Positions 34,518 through 45,015 of a stretch of DNA of 64,000 bases are shown one piece after another; positions within the stretch are counted from its first letter, which is position 1; each line of letters starts with the position of its first letter. The translations under genes were made by a program, and so were the position numbers. The notes under the pieces were generated by a model that was not told where the DNA came from, did not search any database, and was given only the letters and a program-made list of their open reading frames with translations. The DNA comes from JASGIT01 sp047601665 (GTDB lineage Bacteria; Pseudomonadota; Gammaproteobacteria; Burkholderiales; Burkholderiaceae_C), in NCBI GenBank assembly GCA_047601665.1, contig JASGIT010000001.1, forward strand, positions 3,472,001 to 3,536,000. Reading direction: 5' to 3'.

Positions 34518-34556
34518 GCTTGGGAAGCTGCCGTTCTACCATTGAACTACACCCGC
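34518..34556 (-). tRNA. tRNA-Gly(CCC), 5' exon of the intron-interrupted gene
   Basis: 39 nt from 34556: acceptor GCGGGTG, TA, D-arm GTTC-GAAC, anticodon stem GCAGC, loop TTCCCAA with anticodon CCC, and the first two nt of the closing stem (GC). The sequence is then cut by the intron between standard positions 40 and 41. It matches the usual proteobacterial tRNA-Gly(CCC) up to the junction. Confidence 0.88.
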
Positions 34557-34566
34557 AGAACCCGTG

Positions 34567-34572
34567 ATTATA
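34567..34572 (-). promoter_or_regulatory. -10 box of the tRNA-Gly promoter
   Basis: A perfect TATAAT on the minus strand, 10 nt before the first nucleotide of tRNA exon 1. The -35 is weak (TTCTGA at 17 nt). It overlaps the 3' end of the porin gene region. It would now drive exon 1, the intron with its tRNA and protein, exon 2 and possibly the integrase. Confidence 0.7.
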
Positions 34573-34589
34573 GGAGGGAAGGACGCGTC

Positions 34590-35939
34590 TCAGAACTCCG
34601 CGTGTAGCCGCGCCGTGTACACATTGACCGGCCCTCGGTCCGCGTTATACGCCGGGTTGCGCACGTGCTGCCAGCCCAGGCTGATGGCGCTGTCCACGCC
34701 GTGGATCTTGGGCAGGCCGATGCGGTAGTAGGTCTCGAAGATCTGTTCGGGGGCGTAGTGGGGGAGTTGTCCGTCGCCCACGAAGAAGCCCATGCCGCCC
34801 AGGGCCAGGTATTCCTGGTGCACCTTGGAGATGCCGTTGCGCGCGTAGGCCAGGCCCCAGGCGTCGTTGGCGCAGCCCCAGAGTTTGCCGTCGAGGGTGA
34901 TGCCGGCGGAGAGCGCCTGGTCGATCTCGGCGAAGGCGTAGACCTCGGTGCGGCCGTCGTTGCGCGACCAGCGGGCGAACATGCCGATCTCGGGCGTGAT
35001 CATCTGCTCCAGCGACAGGCCCCAGCCCGTCTTGTTGTGCAGGGTGCGGGTGTCGTCCATGGTGGGCGCGGTGTGGTTCTGAATGCCCCAGTTGATCGCG
35101 TCCTGGAAGGTGCCCATCACCGCGCGGTTGCGGAACACGAGCGCGCGCACGGCGCCGGGCTGGCCGCCCAGGGTGTGGCGGTGCTCCACTTCGATCTGGT
35201 CGCCGTAGTGGCGGAAGATGGCGGGGTCGAGTTGGAGGCCGTTGGACTCGCGCGGCATCGCGAAGCGGCCCGCGCGCAGCGTCCAGTCGTCATGGGTGTA
35301 TTCCAGCGCCGCGCCCCAGGAGTAGCCGCGCGCGTCCGCCGCGAAGTCCCAGGCGCCGTGGGTCAGGAACGACCAGTTCATGAACTGGGTGCGTCCGTCG
35401 TGCGCCTGGCTGTTGTTGTCGAAGATGTCCGACGCGGCGAAGTTGCCCGCCGTGAGCACCAGGCGGCGCTTGTCCTGCCAGCCCGCAAGCTGGTTGGCGT
35501 CGGCCTCGACGGCTTCGGCGCCGCCGCCCAGGTTCCAGGTGTGGCGCAGGAACAGGCGCGCGCGGTAGATCGTGGGGCTGGAGCCCGCGGTCTTCTGCAG
35601 TTCGGAGTTGGGCAGGCCGGCCATCCCCACCAGGTGCGACATGGCCACGCCCTGCACCAGTTCGGGGTTGAAGTAGACCTCGGTGTTCGGCCCCAGGCGC
35701 TTGCCCAGGAACAGGGTGGAGGTGAACGAGTAGCTCTTTTCCTTGTCGGGCGACAGGCTCATGGGCCCGCTGTACGGGGCAGGGAAGGCGGGCTTGGTCT
35801 GCCAGATGTAGGTGGCCTGCCCGTGCACGCTCCAGTCCTCGGGCTGCGGGGGGGCGGCGGTTTCCGCCTGCGCCCAGGCGGCGCCCGTGAAGGCGGCGAG
35901 CAGCAGGGCGGGCAAGGGGGCGAGGGCGAGGCGGGGCAT
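34590..35939 (-). CDS. Carbohydrate-selective porin, OprB family
   Basis: 449 residues from the ATG at 35939, which gives a clean signal peptide ending AAWAQAE. Longer in-frame starts exist upstream, but the extra part is not signal-like. The mature protein opens with WSVHGQATYIWQTKPAF and has the OprB pattern of aromatic-rich beta strands (NWSFLTHGAWDFAADARGY, GFSLEQM-type repeats) ending in a terminal Phe. It is an outer-membrane channel probably for sugars or related solutes. It lies upstream of, and in the same direction as, the tRNA-Gly. Confidence 0.83.
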   Translation of the reverse strand: MPRLALAPLPALLLAAFTGAAWAQAETAAPPQPEDWSVHGQATYIWQTKPAFPAPYSGPMSLSPDKEKSYSFTSTLFLGKRLGPNTEVYFNPELVQGVAMSHLVGMAGLPNSELQKTAGSSPTIYRARLFLRHTWNLGGGAEAVEADANQLAGWQDKRRLVLTAGNFAASDIFDNNSQAHDGRTQFMNWSFLTHGAWDFAADARGYSWGAALEYTHDDWTLRAGRFAMPRESNGLQLDPAIFRHYGDQIEVEHRHTLGGQPGAVRALVFRNRAVMGTFQDAINWGIQNHTAPTMDDTRTLHNKTGWGLSLEQMITPEIGMFARWSRNDGRTEVYAFAEIDQALSAGITLDGKLWGCANDAWGLAYARNGISKVHQEYLALGGMGFFVGDGQLPHYAPEQIFETYYRIGLPKIHGVDSAISLGWQHVRNPAYNADRGPVNVYTARLHAEF

Positions 35940-36081
35940 AAGGGTTTTTTCTGATTGCCAGGGGCGGCGGTAGTGTAGATGCGCCATATGACAGAACGGT
36001 GATGCCGTGGCGTGCGTTACACATGCCAAACCTATAATGTTCGGTTGGCCTGAACGCGCCCCGAACCCCTCGCACGACACC

Positions 36082-38706
<2,625 letters not shown>

Positions 38707-38715
38707 AGCAAAAAC

Positions 38716-38750
38716 AGCCGCCAGCGCTTATGGGACAAGCGCTGGCAGCT
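38716..38750. repeat. Palindromic repeat between convergent alaS and metE
   Basis: Arms AGCCGCCAGCGCTT and AAGCGCTGGCAGCT flank a 7-nt loop, giving a 14-bp hairpin with one mismatch. AT-rich tails lie on both sides, so it can act as a bidirectional terminator. The same core recurs at 44962, 48423, 55390, 59554 and 61645. Confidence 0.75.
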
Positions 38751-38766
38751 ATTAAATCAGAAGCAA

Positions 38767-41064
38767 TCAGGCGGCCACGCCAGCGCGCAGCGTCTGGGCC
38801 GCCGCCACCATGTTCGCCAGGGCCGGAATCACCTCGGGCCACTGGCGCGTCTTCAGCCCGCAGTCGGGGTTGACCCACAGGCGCTCGGCGGGCACGCGCT
38901 CGGCGGCCTTCCGCATCAGTTCCACGATGTGCGCCTGCGTCGGGATGTTGGGCGAGTGGATGTCGTACACCCCGGGGCCGATCTCGTTCGGGTACTGGAA
39001 GTGCTCGAAGGCGTCGAGCAGTTCCATGTCCGAACGTGAGGTCTCGATGGTGATCACGTCCGCGTCCATGTCCGCGATGGACGCGATGATGTCGTTGAAC
39101 TCCGAGTAGCACATGTGGGTGTGGATTTGCGTCTCGTCGCGCACGCCGTTGGCGGTGATACGGAAGCTCTCCACGGCCCAGTCCAGGTACTGCTTCCACT
39201 GTGCCTTGCGCAGCGGCAGGCCCTCGCGCAGCGCGGCCTCGTCGATCTGGATGACGCGCACGCCGGCTTTTTCCAGGTCGAGCACTTCCTCGCGGATGGC
39301 GAGCGCGAGCTGCTTGCACGATACCGAGCGCGGCTGGTCGTCGCGCACGAAGGACCAATTCAGGATGGTGACCGGGCCGGTCAACATGCCCTTCATGGGC
39401 TTGGGCGTCAGCGACTGCGCGTAGGTGATCCACTCCACCGTCATCGGGCGCGGGCGGCGGATGTCGCCGAACAGGATGGGCGGCTTCACGCAGCGCGAGC
39501 CGTAGCTCTGCACCCAGCCGAACTGGCTGAACGCATAGCCTTCAAGCTGTTCGCCGAAGTATTCGACCATGTCGTTGCGCTCGGCCTCGCCGTGCACCAG
39601 CACGTCCAGGCCCAGGGCTTCCTGCTCGCGCACGCTGCGCTCGATCTCTTTCTTCATCGCCGCCTGGTAGCCGGCCAGGTCGAGGCGGCCCGCCTTGAAC
39701 TCGCTGCGTGCGTGGCGGATTTCGGCGGTCTGCGGGAACGAGCCGATGGTCGTCGTCGGGTAGGCGGGCAGCTTCAGCAGCGCCGCCTGCCGGGGCTGGC
39801 GCTGGGCGTAAGGGCTTTCGCGCAGGCCCAGGTGCACGTCGATGCGGGCCACGGCCTGCTGCACCTGGGGGTTGTGCACGCGCGGCGAGGCGCGGCGCGC
39901 GGCCAGCGCGGCCTGGTGGGCGGCCAGTTCCGCCGCCACGGCGGCGCGGCCTTCGCGCAGGGCGCGGCCCAGCAGTTGCAGTTCGCCGAGCTTCTGCAGC
40001 GCGAAGGCGAGCCAGGACTTCACATCCGCATCCAGCTTCTGCTCCTGTGCCAGGTCCACGGGCACGTGCAGTAGCGAGCACGACGGCGCGATCCACAGGC
40101 GCTCGCCCAGGCGCGCGGCCAGCGGCTCCAGCCAGTCGAGCACGGCGTTCAGGTCGGTCTTCCAGATGTTGCGGCCATTGATGACGCCCAGCGACAGCAC
40201 CTTGTGCGCGGGCAGCAGGTTGATCAGGGGCAGCACGCCGTCGCGGTCGTTCACGGCATCGACGTGCAGGCCCGCCACGGGCAGGTGGGCGGCGAGGTAG
40301 GCGTTCTCCTGCAACGGGCCGAAGTAGGTCGCCAGCAGCAGCTTGACCTTGCAGGCCTTGAGGTGGTGGTAGGCGGTGTTGAAGGCGTGCTGCCAATCGT
40401 TGCCTGGAGTGGCGTCAAGCTCGGTGACCAGGATGGGCTCGTCGATCTGCACCCACTCCACGCCTTGTGCGGCCAGGGTGGCCAGCAGTTCGGCGTAGAC
40501 GGGCAGCAGGCGCGGCAGCAGGGCCAGCTTGTCGGAGCCGTCCTTGGCCTTGCCGATGGCCAGGTAGGTGACCGGGCCGATGATGACGGGCTTGGCCTGC
40601 ACGCCTTGCGCCTTCGCCTCGGCCAGCTGCGCGAGCAGGCGCGAGGCGTCGAGCTGGAATTCGGTGGCTGCCGTGAATTCGGGGACGATGTAGTGGTAGT
40701 TGGTGTCGAACCACTTGGTCATCTCGCCCGCCGCCACGCCGCCGCAGCAGTGGTCATGCGCGGCGGAACGGCCACGGGCCACGCGGAAGTAGTTGTCCAG
40801 CGCATCGCCGTGGAAGCCTTGCACGCGCTCGGGCAGGTTGCCCAGGGTGAAGCTCATGTCCAGCACCTGGTCGTAGAACGAGAAATCGCCCACGGGCACG
40901 TAGTCCAGGCCCTGCTGGTCTTGCCAATGCCGCTGGCGCAGCTGCGCGCCCAGGGCCTGAAGCTGTTCGCGCGAGGATTCGTCCCTCCAGTAGGACTCCA
41001 ACGCGAATTTCAGTTCGCGCCGGGCGCCGATGCGGGGAAAGCCAAGGTTGTGGAGGGTGGTCAT
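38767..41064 (-). CDS. metE: Cobalamin-independent methionine synthase
   Basis: 765 residues from the ATG at 41064 (TTLHNLGFPRIGARRELK). It methylates homocysteine from 5-methyltetrahydropteroyl-triglutamate. The zinc ligands are recognisable: HMCYSEF (His and Cys), VHGEAERNDMVEYFGEQ and NPDCGLKTR (second Cys). Both barrels are complete. It is divergent from metR across 93 bp containing MetR-like sites, the standard arrangement in which homocysteine-bound MetR activates metE. No cobalamin riboswitch is visible in this short gap. Confidence 0.96.
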   Translation of the reverse strand: MTTLHNLGFPRIGARRELKFALESYWRDESSREQLQALGAQLRQRHWQDQQGLDYVPVGDFSFYDQVLDMSFTLGNLPERVQGFHGDALDNYFRVARGRSAAHDHCCGGVAAGEMTKWFDTNYHYIVPEFTAATEFQLDASRLLAQLAEAKAQGVQAKPVIIGPVTYLAIGKAKDGSDKLALLPRLLPVYAELLATLAAQGVEWVQIDEPILVTELDATPGNDWQHAFNTAYHHLKACKVKLLLATYFGPLQENAYLAAHLPVAGLHVDAVNDRDGVLPLINLLPAHKVLSLGVINGRNIWKTDLNAVLDWLEPLAARLGERLWIAPSCSLLHVPVDLAQEQKLDADVKSWLAFALQKLGELQLLGRALREGRAAVAAELAAHQAALAARRASPRVHNPQVQQAVARIDVHLGLRESPYAQRQPRQAALLKLPAYPTTTIGSFPQTAEIRHARSEFKAGRLDLAGYQAAMKKEIERSVREQEALGLDVLVHGEAERNDMVEYFGEQLEGYAFSQFGWVQSYGSRCVKPPILFGDIRRPRPMTVEWITYAQSLTPKPMKGMLTGPVTILNWSFVRDDQPRSVSCKQLALAIREEVLDLEKAGVRVIQIDEAALREGLPLRKAQWKQYLDWAVESFRITANGVRDETQIHTHMCYSEFNDIIASIADMDADVITIETSRSDMELLDAFEHFQYPNEIGPGVYDIHSPNIPTQAHIVELMRKAAERVPAERLWVNPDCGLKTRQWPEVIPALANMVAAAQTLRAGVAA

Positions 41065-41114
41065 GTGCCGTTCTCGGAAGATCAGAAAAGCGCGATGGTA
41101 GGCAGCATGGTTGA

Positions 41115-41155
41115 TGAAGTAAAATGGTCTTATTTCACGTATCAATGAATTTTCA
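41115..41155. promoter_or_regulatory. MetR-type operator sites between metE and metR
   Basis: An inverted repeat TGAAGTAA-N7-TTATTTCA (41115-41137) and a shorter TGAATTTTCA (41146-41155) lie in the 93-bp divergent gap. Both contain the TGAA/TTCA half-sites known for MetR in enterobacteria. The second ends 2 nt before the metR start codon, fitting autorepression. Confidence 0.65.
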
Positions 41156-41157
41156 TC

Positions 41158-42087
41158 ATGATTGAGCGCATCCACCTCGCCGTCGTGCAACAGGTTGAAA
41201 AGCAGGGCTCGCTCACGGCGGCGGCCGATGTGCTCTGCGTCACCCAGTCGGCGCTGAGCCACAGCATGAAGAAGCTGGAACAGCAGCTGGGCACGGATAT
41301 CTGGCTGCGCGAAGGCCGCAGCCTGCGGCTGACGCAGGCGGGCCAGTACCTGCTGGCCGTGGCCCAGCGCGTGCTGCCGCAGCTCGACCTGGCCGAGCAG
41401 CGCCTGCGCCAGTTCGCACAGGGCGAGCGCGGCACCTTGCGCATCGGCATGGAGTGCCACCCGTGCTACCAGTGGCTGCTGAAAGTCGTCTCGCCGTATC
41501 TCGCCGCGTGGCCCGACGTGGATGTGGACGTGAAGCAGAAATTCCAGTTCGGCGGCATCGGCGCGCTGTTCGGCTACGAGATCGACCTGCTGGTCACGCC
41601 CGACCCGCTGTTCAAGCCGGGCCTGCACTTCGAGCCGGTGTTCGACTATGAGCAGGTGCTGGTCGTGGCGCGCGGCCACGCGCTCGCGCGGGCGCCTTAC
41701 GTCAAGCCGCGCCAGTTGGTGCAGGAAGTGCTCATCACCTACCCCGTGGCCACCGACCGGCTCGACATCTACAGCCAGTTCCTGCTGCCCGCGGGCGTCG
41801 CGCCCCGGCGGCACAAGACCATCGAGACCACGGACATCATGCTGCAGATGGTGGAAAGCGGGCGCGGCGTGGCGGCACTGCCGCGCTGGCTGGCCGAGGA
41901 CTACGCCGCGCGCATGGCGGTGGTGCCCGTGCGGCTGGGCCCCAAAGGCATCGCCAAGCAGATCCATCTGGGGATGCGCGAGGCCGACCGGGACACCGGC
42001 TACCTGGGCGCCTTCGTCGAGCTGGCCCGCCGCACCGGCGCCGCCGCTGTCACAGCGGGGCGAGGGGCCACGTCTGAGCCTGCATGA
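41158..42087 (+). CDS. metR: LysR-family regulator MetR
   Basis: 309 residues. The N-terminal winged helix (LTAAADVLCVTQSALSHSMKKL) and the MetR-specific effector domain start MECHPCYQWLLKVV are clear. It activates metE and other methionine genes in response to homocysteine. It is divergent from metE. The sigma-factor gene that follows overlaps its stop by ATGA, so the two may be cotranscribed. Confidence 0.93.
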   Translation: MIERIHLAVVQQVEKQGSLTAAADVLCVTQSALSHSMKKLEQQLGTDIWLREGRSLRLTQAGQYLLAVAQRVLPQLDLAEQRLRQFAQGERGTLRIGMECHPCYQWLLKVVSPYLAAWPDVDVDVKQKFQFGGIGALFGYEIDLLVTPDPLFKPGLHFEPVFDYEQVLVVARGHALARAPYVKPRQLVQEVLITYPVATDRLDIYSQFLLPAGVAPRRHKTIETTDIMLQMVESGRGVAALPRWLAEDYAARMAVVPVRLGPKGIAKQIHLGMREADRDTGYLGAFVELARRTGAAAVTAGRGATSEPA

Positions 42088-43042
42088 CCGACGACGCCAC
42101 ATCCGTATTCCACCGCCTGCGCCCGCGCCTGCAGGGCATCGCCTACCGTATGCTGGGCTCGCTGGCCGATGCCGAGGACGTGGTGCAGGACGTGTGGCTG
42201 CGCTGGCACGCGGCGGACGTGGCGGCGCTGGCCAGCGCCGAGGCCTGGCTGGTGACCGTGACCACGCGCCTGGCCATCGACCGCCTGCGCGGCGCCCGGG
42301 CCGAGCGCGGGCGCTACGTGGGCTTCTGGCTGCCCGAGCCGTGGCTGGAACTGGACGAGCGCCCGCCCGCACCGCATGAAGACGCCCCGGCCACGCCCGA
42401 GCAGGTGCTGGAGCGGGCCGACGATATTTCCGTGGCCTTCCTGTGCCTGCTGGAGCGGCTGGGCCCGCAGGCGCGCGCGGCCTTCCTGCTGCGCGAGGTG
42501 TTCGACGCCGACTACGCCGAGGTCGCCCGGGCGCTGGGCAAGAGCGAGGCCGCGTGCCGCCAGATCGTCTCGCGCGCCAAGGCGCGGATCCGCACGGGCC
42601 GCCCGCTCCGGCAGGTGCCGCAGGGCGCGCATTACCGCTGCTGGAAGGTTTTGCCGAGGCCGCGCGCACGGGCGACTTCGCCGCGCTGCAGGCCCTGCTG
42701 GCCGAGGACGCGGAACTCGTCAGCGACGGCGGCGGCGTGGTGCCCAGCTTCGACAAGGTGCTGGGCGGCGCGGCGCGCATCGCCCAGCTCTACTACGCGG
42801 TCTGGCGCCGCAGCGAGCGCGGCGACGCCGTGCAGCGGCTGGAGCTGGCGCGGCTCAACGGCCAGTGGGGACTGCTGCGCTTCATCGACGGCCGGCTCGA
42901 ATCCGCGCAGAGCATGGAGACCGATGGCGGGCGCATCGTGCGCATCTTCACGCAGCGCAATCCGGCCAAGCTGCGCGGCCTGGCCGCCGCCTGGGCCGCG
43001 CGCCAGGCGTCACAAAAAGACGGGCCGCCGCGTCTTGGGTGA
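42084..43042 (+). pseudogene. ECF sigma factor of the SigJ type with SnoaL-like tail, one frameshift
   Basis: Sigma region 2 (YRMLGSLADAEDVVQDVWLR) and region 4 (FLLREVFDADYAEVARALGK, then ACRQIVSRAKARI) are intact. The C-terminal SnoaL-like domain (GFAEAARTGDFAALQALLAE, then RIVRIFTQRNPAKL) lies one frame over. The frames meet at about 42632-42640, where restoring one C (CGCTGCTGG to CGCCTGCTGG) would join them. Such sigma factors are controlled by their own tail domain rather than a separate anti-sigma. A sequencing error is a real alternative to decay. Confidence 0.83.
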
Positions 43043-43081
43043 TGAAGACTCTGTTTCAGCCACCCCGGAAAGGAAGCCCCC

Positions 43082-43570
43082 ATGCGGCAACAAGCACGTT
43101 TGAACTACGTTCAACTGGCCCCCACGCTGTTCGAGAAATACCGCGAATTCAGCGACGCCACCAAGCACAGCGGCCTGGAGACCGCGCTGCTCGACCTGGT
43201 GGTGCTGCGCGCCTCGCAGCTCAACGGCTGCGCGTTCTGCGTGGACATGCACGTCAAGGAAGCCACGATCCACGGTGAGCGGGCGCTGCGCCTGCACCAC
43301 GTGGCGCTGTGGCGCGAGTCGCCGCTGTTCTCGCCGCGCGAGCGCGCCGCGCTGGCCTGGACGGAGCTGCTGACCCAGTTGCCCCCGCACGGCGTGCCGG
43401 ACGCCGACTTCGCCGCCGTGCGCGAGCAGTTCAGCGAGGCGGAAGTCGCGGCCCTGAGCTTCGCCATCGTCGGCATCAACGGCTGGAACCGCCTGTCCAT
43501 CGGCTTCGCGGCGGTGCCGGGGTCGCTGGATGCGCTGTATGGCCTGGACAAGGCCGGGCTTCAGGTATAG
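43082..43570 (+). CDS. Carboxymuconolactone decarboxylase/AhpD-like protein
   Basis: 162 residues. The all-helical AhpD fold is marked by the redox motif LNGCAFCVDMH, whose CxxC and distal His form the proton-relay site. Members reduce peroxides or act on unknown electrophiles. It follows the SigJ-type sigma gene by about 40 nt. This pairing of sigma factor and CMD-domain protein is common, and the sigma factor probably regulates it. The 3' end overlaps the convergent PEP-mutase fragment by 10 bp. Confidence 0.9.
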   Translation: MRQQARLNYVQLAPTLFEKYREFSDATKHSGLETALLDLVVLRASQLNGCAFCVDMHVKEATIHGERALRLHHVALWRESPLFSPRERAALAWTELLTQLPPHGVPDADFAAVREQFSEAEVAALSFAIVGINGWNRLSIGFAAVPGSLDALYGLDKAGLQV

Positions 43571-43971
43571 CGCTTCTCCAGCGCATCCCACTGCGGCTTG
43601 TTCACCAGCCGCTGGCGTTCGGCGAAGGTGGCGACGAGGCCGCTGGATTCCTGCACCGCTTTCTCGTCGCGCAGCACGGTGAGCGCCTTTTGCATCCCCG
43701 CCACCGCGCCCTGCAGCGCGGCGTTGGCGTAGAGCACCAGCCCGTAACCCATTTCGCCAAGCCGGCCGGCGTCGAAGATCGGCGTTTTGCCGCCGATCAC
43801 CATGTTCATGAGCTGCGGCTTGGCGAGGCGCCGGGGCAGGGCGCGCACTTCCTCGGCCTGGGTCACGGCTTCGACGAACAGGATGTCGGCCCCGGCTTCG
43901 GCGAAGCGCTGCGCGCGCTCCACGGCACGGCGCGCTTCGGCCAGGGCCTTGAGCTGTTGCCTGGTGTCCAT
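43561..43971 (-). pseudogene. C-terminal half of an isocitrate lyase/PEP mutase-family protein
   Basis: 136 residues corresponding to the second half of the near-290-residue oxaloacetate decarboxylase/methylisocitrate lyase type. RAQRFAEAGADILFVEA and KPQLMNMVIGGKTP are family motifs. The N-terminal half with the metal and catalytic Cys regions is absent, replaced by a short MDTRQQLKALAEAR lead. The start follows the TctC stop by one base, so the truncated frame may still be translated. Catalysis is not expected. Confidence 0.75.
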
Positions 43972-43972
43972 T

Positions 43973-44935
43973 TCAATCCAGGGTGATGTTGGCTTTTTTG
44001 ATGACGGGGCCCCACTTGGCGCGCTCCTGCGCGATGAACTGGGCGTACTGCGCGGGCGTGCCGCCCACCACGATGCCGCCGCTGCCTTCGATCATGTCGC
44101 GCAGCCCGGGGGTCTTGAGCGCGTCGTTCACGGCGCGGTTGAGCTGGGCGACGACGGCGTCGGGCGTGCTCGCCGGGGCGATCATGCCGAGCCAGTTATA
44201 GGACTCGAAGCCCTTGACGCCCGCTTCGTCGAGCGTGGGCACGTTGGGCAGGACCTTGACGCGCTGCCTGGCTGAAACGGCCAGCGCGCTGACCTTGCCG
44301 GCCTTGATCGACGGCAGGGCCGAGTAGCCCATTTCGAACATGAACGACAGGTGCCCGCCCATGAGGTCGGCGGCCGCGGGCGCGCCGCCCCGGTAGGGCA
44401 CGTGGGACATTTCCGTCTGGGTCTGGAAGGCCAGCAGTTCGCCCGACAGGTGGTGCGCGCCGCCCACGCCCGAGGAGCCGTAGGTGAGCTTGCCGGGGTT
44501 GGCGCGCGCGTAGTCCACCAGTTCCTTCACCGTCTTGAACGGCTGCCCGGGCCCGACGGTGAGGAACAGCGGCGCCTGCTCGATGAGGATGATGGGCTTG
44601 AACGCGGTGGCCGCGTCGTAGGGCATCTTCTTCATCAGCATGGGGTTGGTGACCAGCGGGCCGGGCGAGCCGAAGCCGAAGGTGTGGCCGTCGGTGGCCT
44701 TGGCGATGGCGTCGGTGCCGGTCACGCCGCCCGCGCCGCCCTTGTTGTCCACGACGACGGGCTGGCCCAGCGCATTGCCCAGGGCCTCGGCGACCTTGCG
44801 CGCGCGGGTATCGACGAAGCCGCCCGCCGCGTAGGGCACGATGAGCTTGACGGGCTTGTCGGGCCAGGTTGGCTGGGCAAAGGCGGGAGCCAGGGGCGCG
44901 AGCGCGGCGCTGGCGAGCAGGGTGCGGCGGTGCAT
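43973..44935 (-). CDS. Bug/TctC-family periplasmic substrate-binding protein
   Basis: 320 residues with a signal peptide ending APAFAQP and a mature start WPDKPVKLIVPYAAGGFVD. The GGAGGVTGTDAIAKA and GSSGVGGAHHLSGELL segments are family hallmarks. It binds an unknown carboxylate. It is followed immediately by the truncated PEP-mutase gene, suggesting that a small catabolic operon once existed here. No tctAB partner is nearby. Confidence 0.92.
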   Translation of the reverse strand: MHRRTLLASAALAPLAPAFAQPTWPDKPVKLIVPYAAGGFVDTRARKVAEALGNALGQPVVVDNKGGAGGVTGTDAIAKATDGHTFGFGSPGPLVTNPMLMKKMPYDAATAFKPIILIEQAPLFLTVGPGQPFKTVKELVDYARANPGKLTYGSSGVGGAHHLSGELLAFQTQTEMSHVPYRGGAPAAADLMGGHLSFMFEMGYSALPSIKAGKVSALAVSARQRVKVLPNVPTLDEAGVKGFESYNWLGMIAPASTPDAVVAQLNRAVNDALKTPGLRDMIEGSGGIVVGGTPAQYAQFIAQERAKWGPVIKKANITLD

Positions 44936-44961
44936 GGCGGTCTCCTTTTACTATCGAAAAA

Positions 44962-45010
44962 ATAGCTGCCAGCGCTTGATGCATAAGCGCTGGAGGCCGA
45001 TTTCATTCAA
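44962..45010. repeat. Palindromic repeat with extended tail
   Basis: CTGCCAGCGCTT and AAGCGCTGGAGGC arms around a GATGCAT loop, followed by a GATTTCATTCAAA tail. The same unit with the same tail occurs inverted at 48423-48486. It separates the TctC gene from the aldo/keto reductase. Confidence 0.75.
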
Positions 45011-45015
45011 AACCA

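Noticed and set aside
34066..34545. Short plus-strand frames within the intron 5' region.
   Set aside because: They lie opposite the structured intron RNA and have no recognisable content.
38767..42780. Very long minus-strand frame that extends metE upstream over metR and the sigma gene.
   Set aside because: The part beyond 41064 is low-complexity Arg/Ala/Pro typical of an antisense frame in GC-rich DNA; metE has a clear start at 41064.
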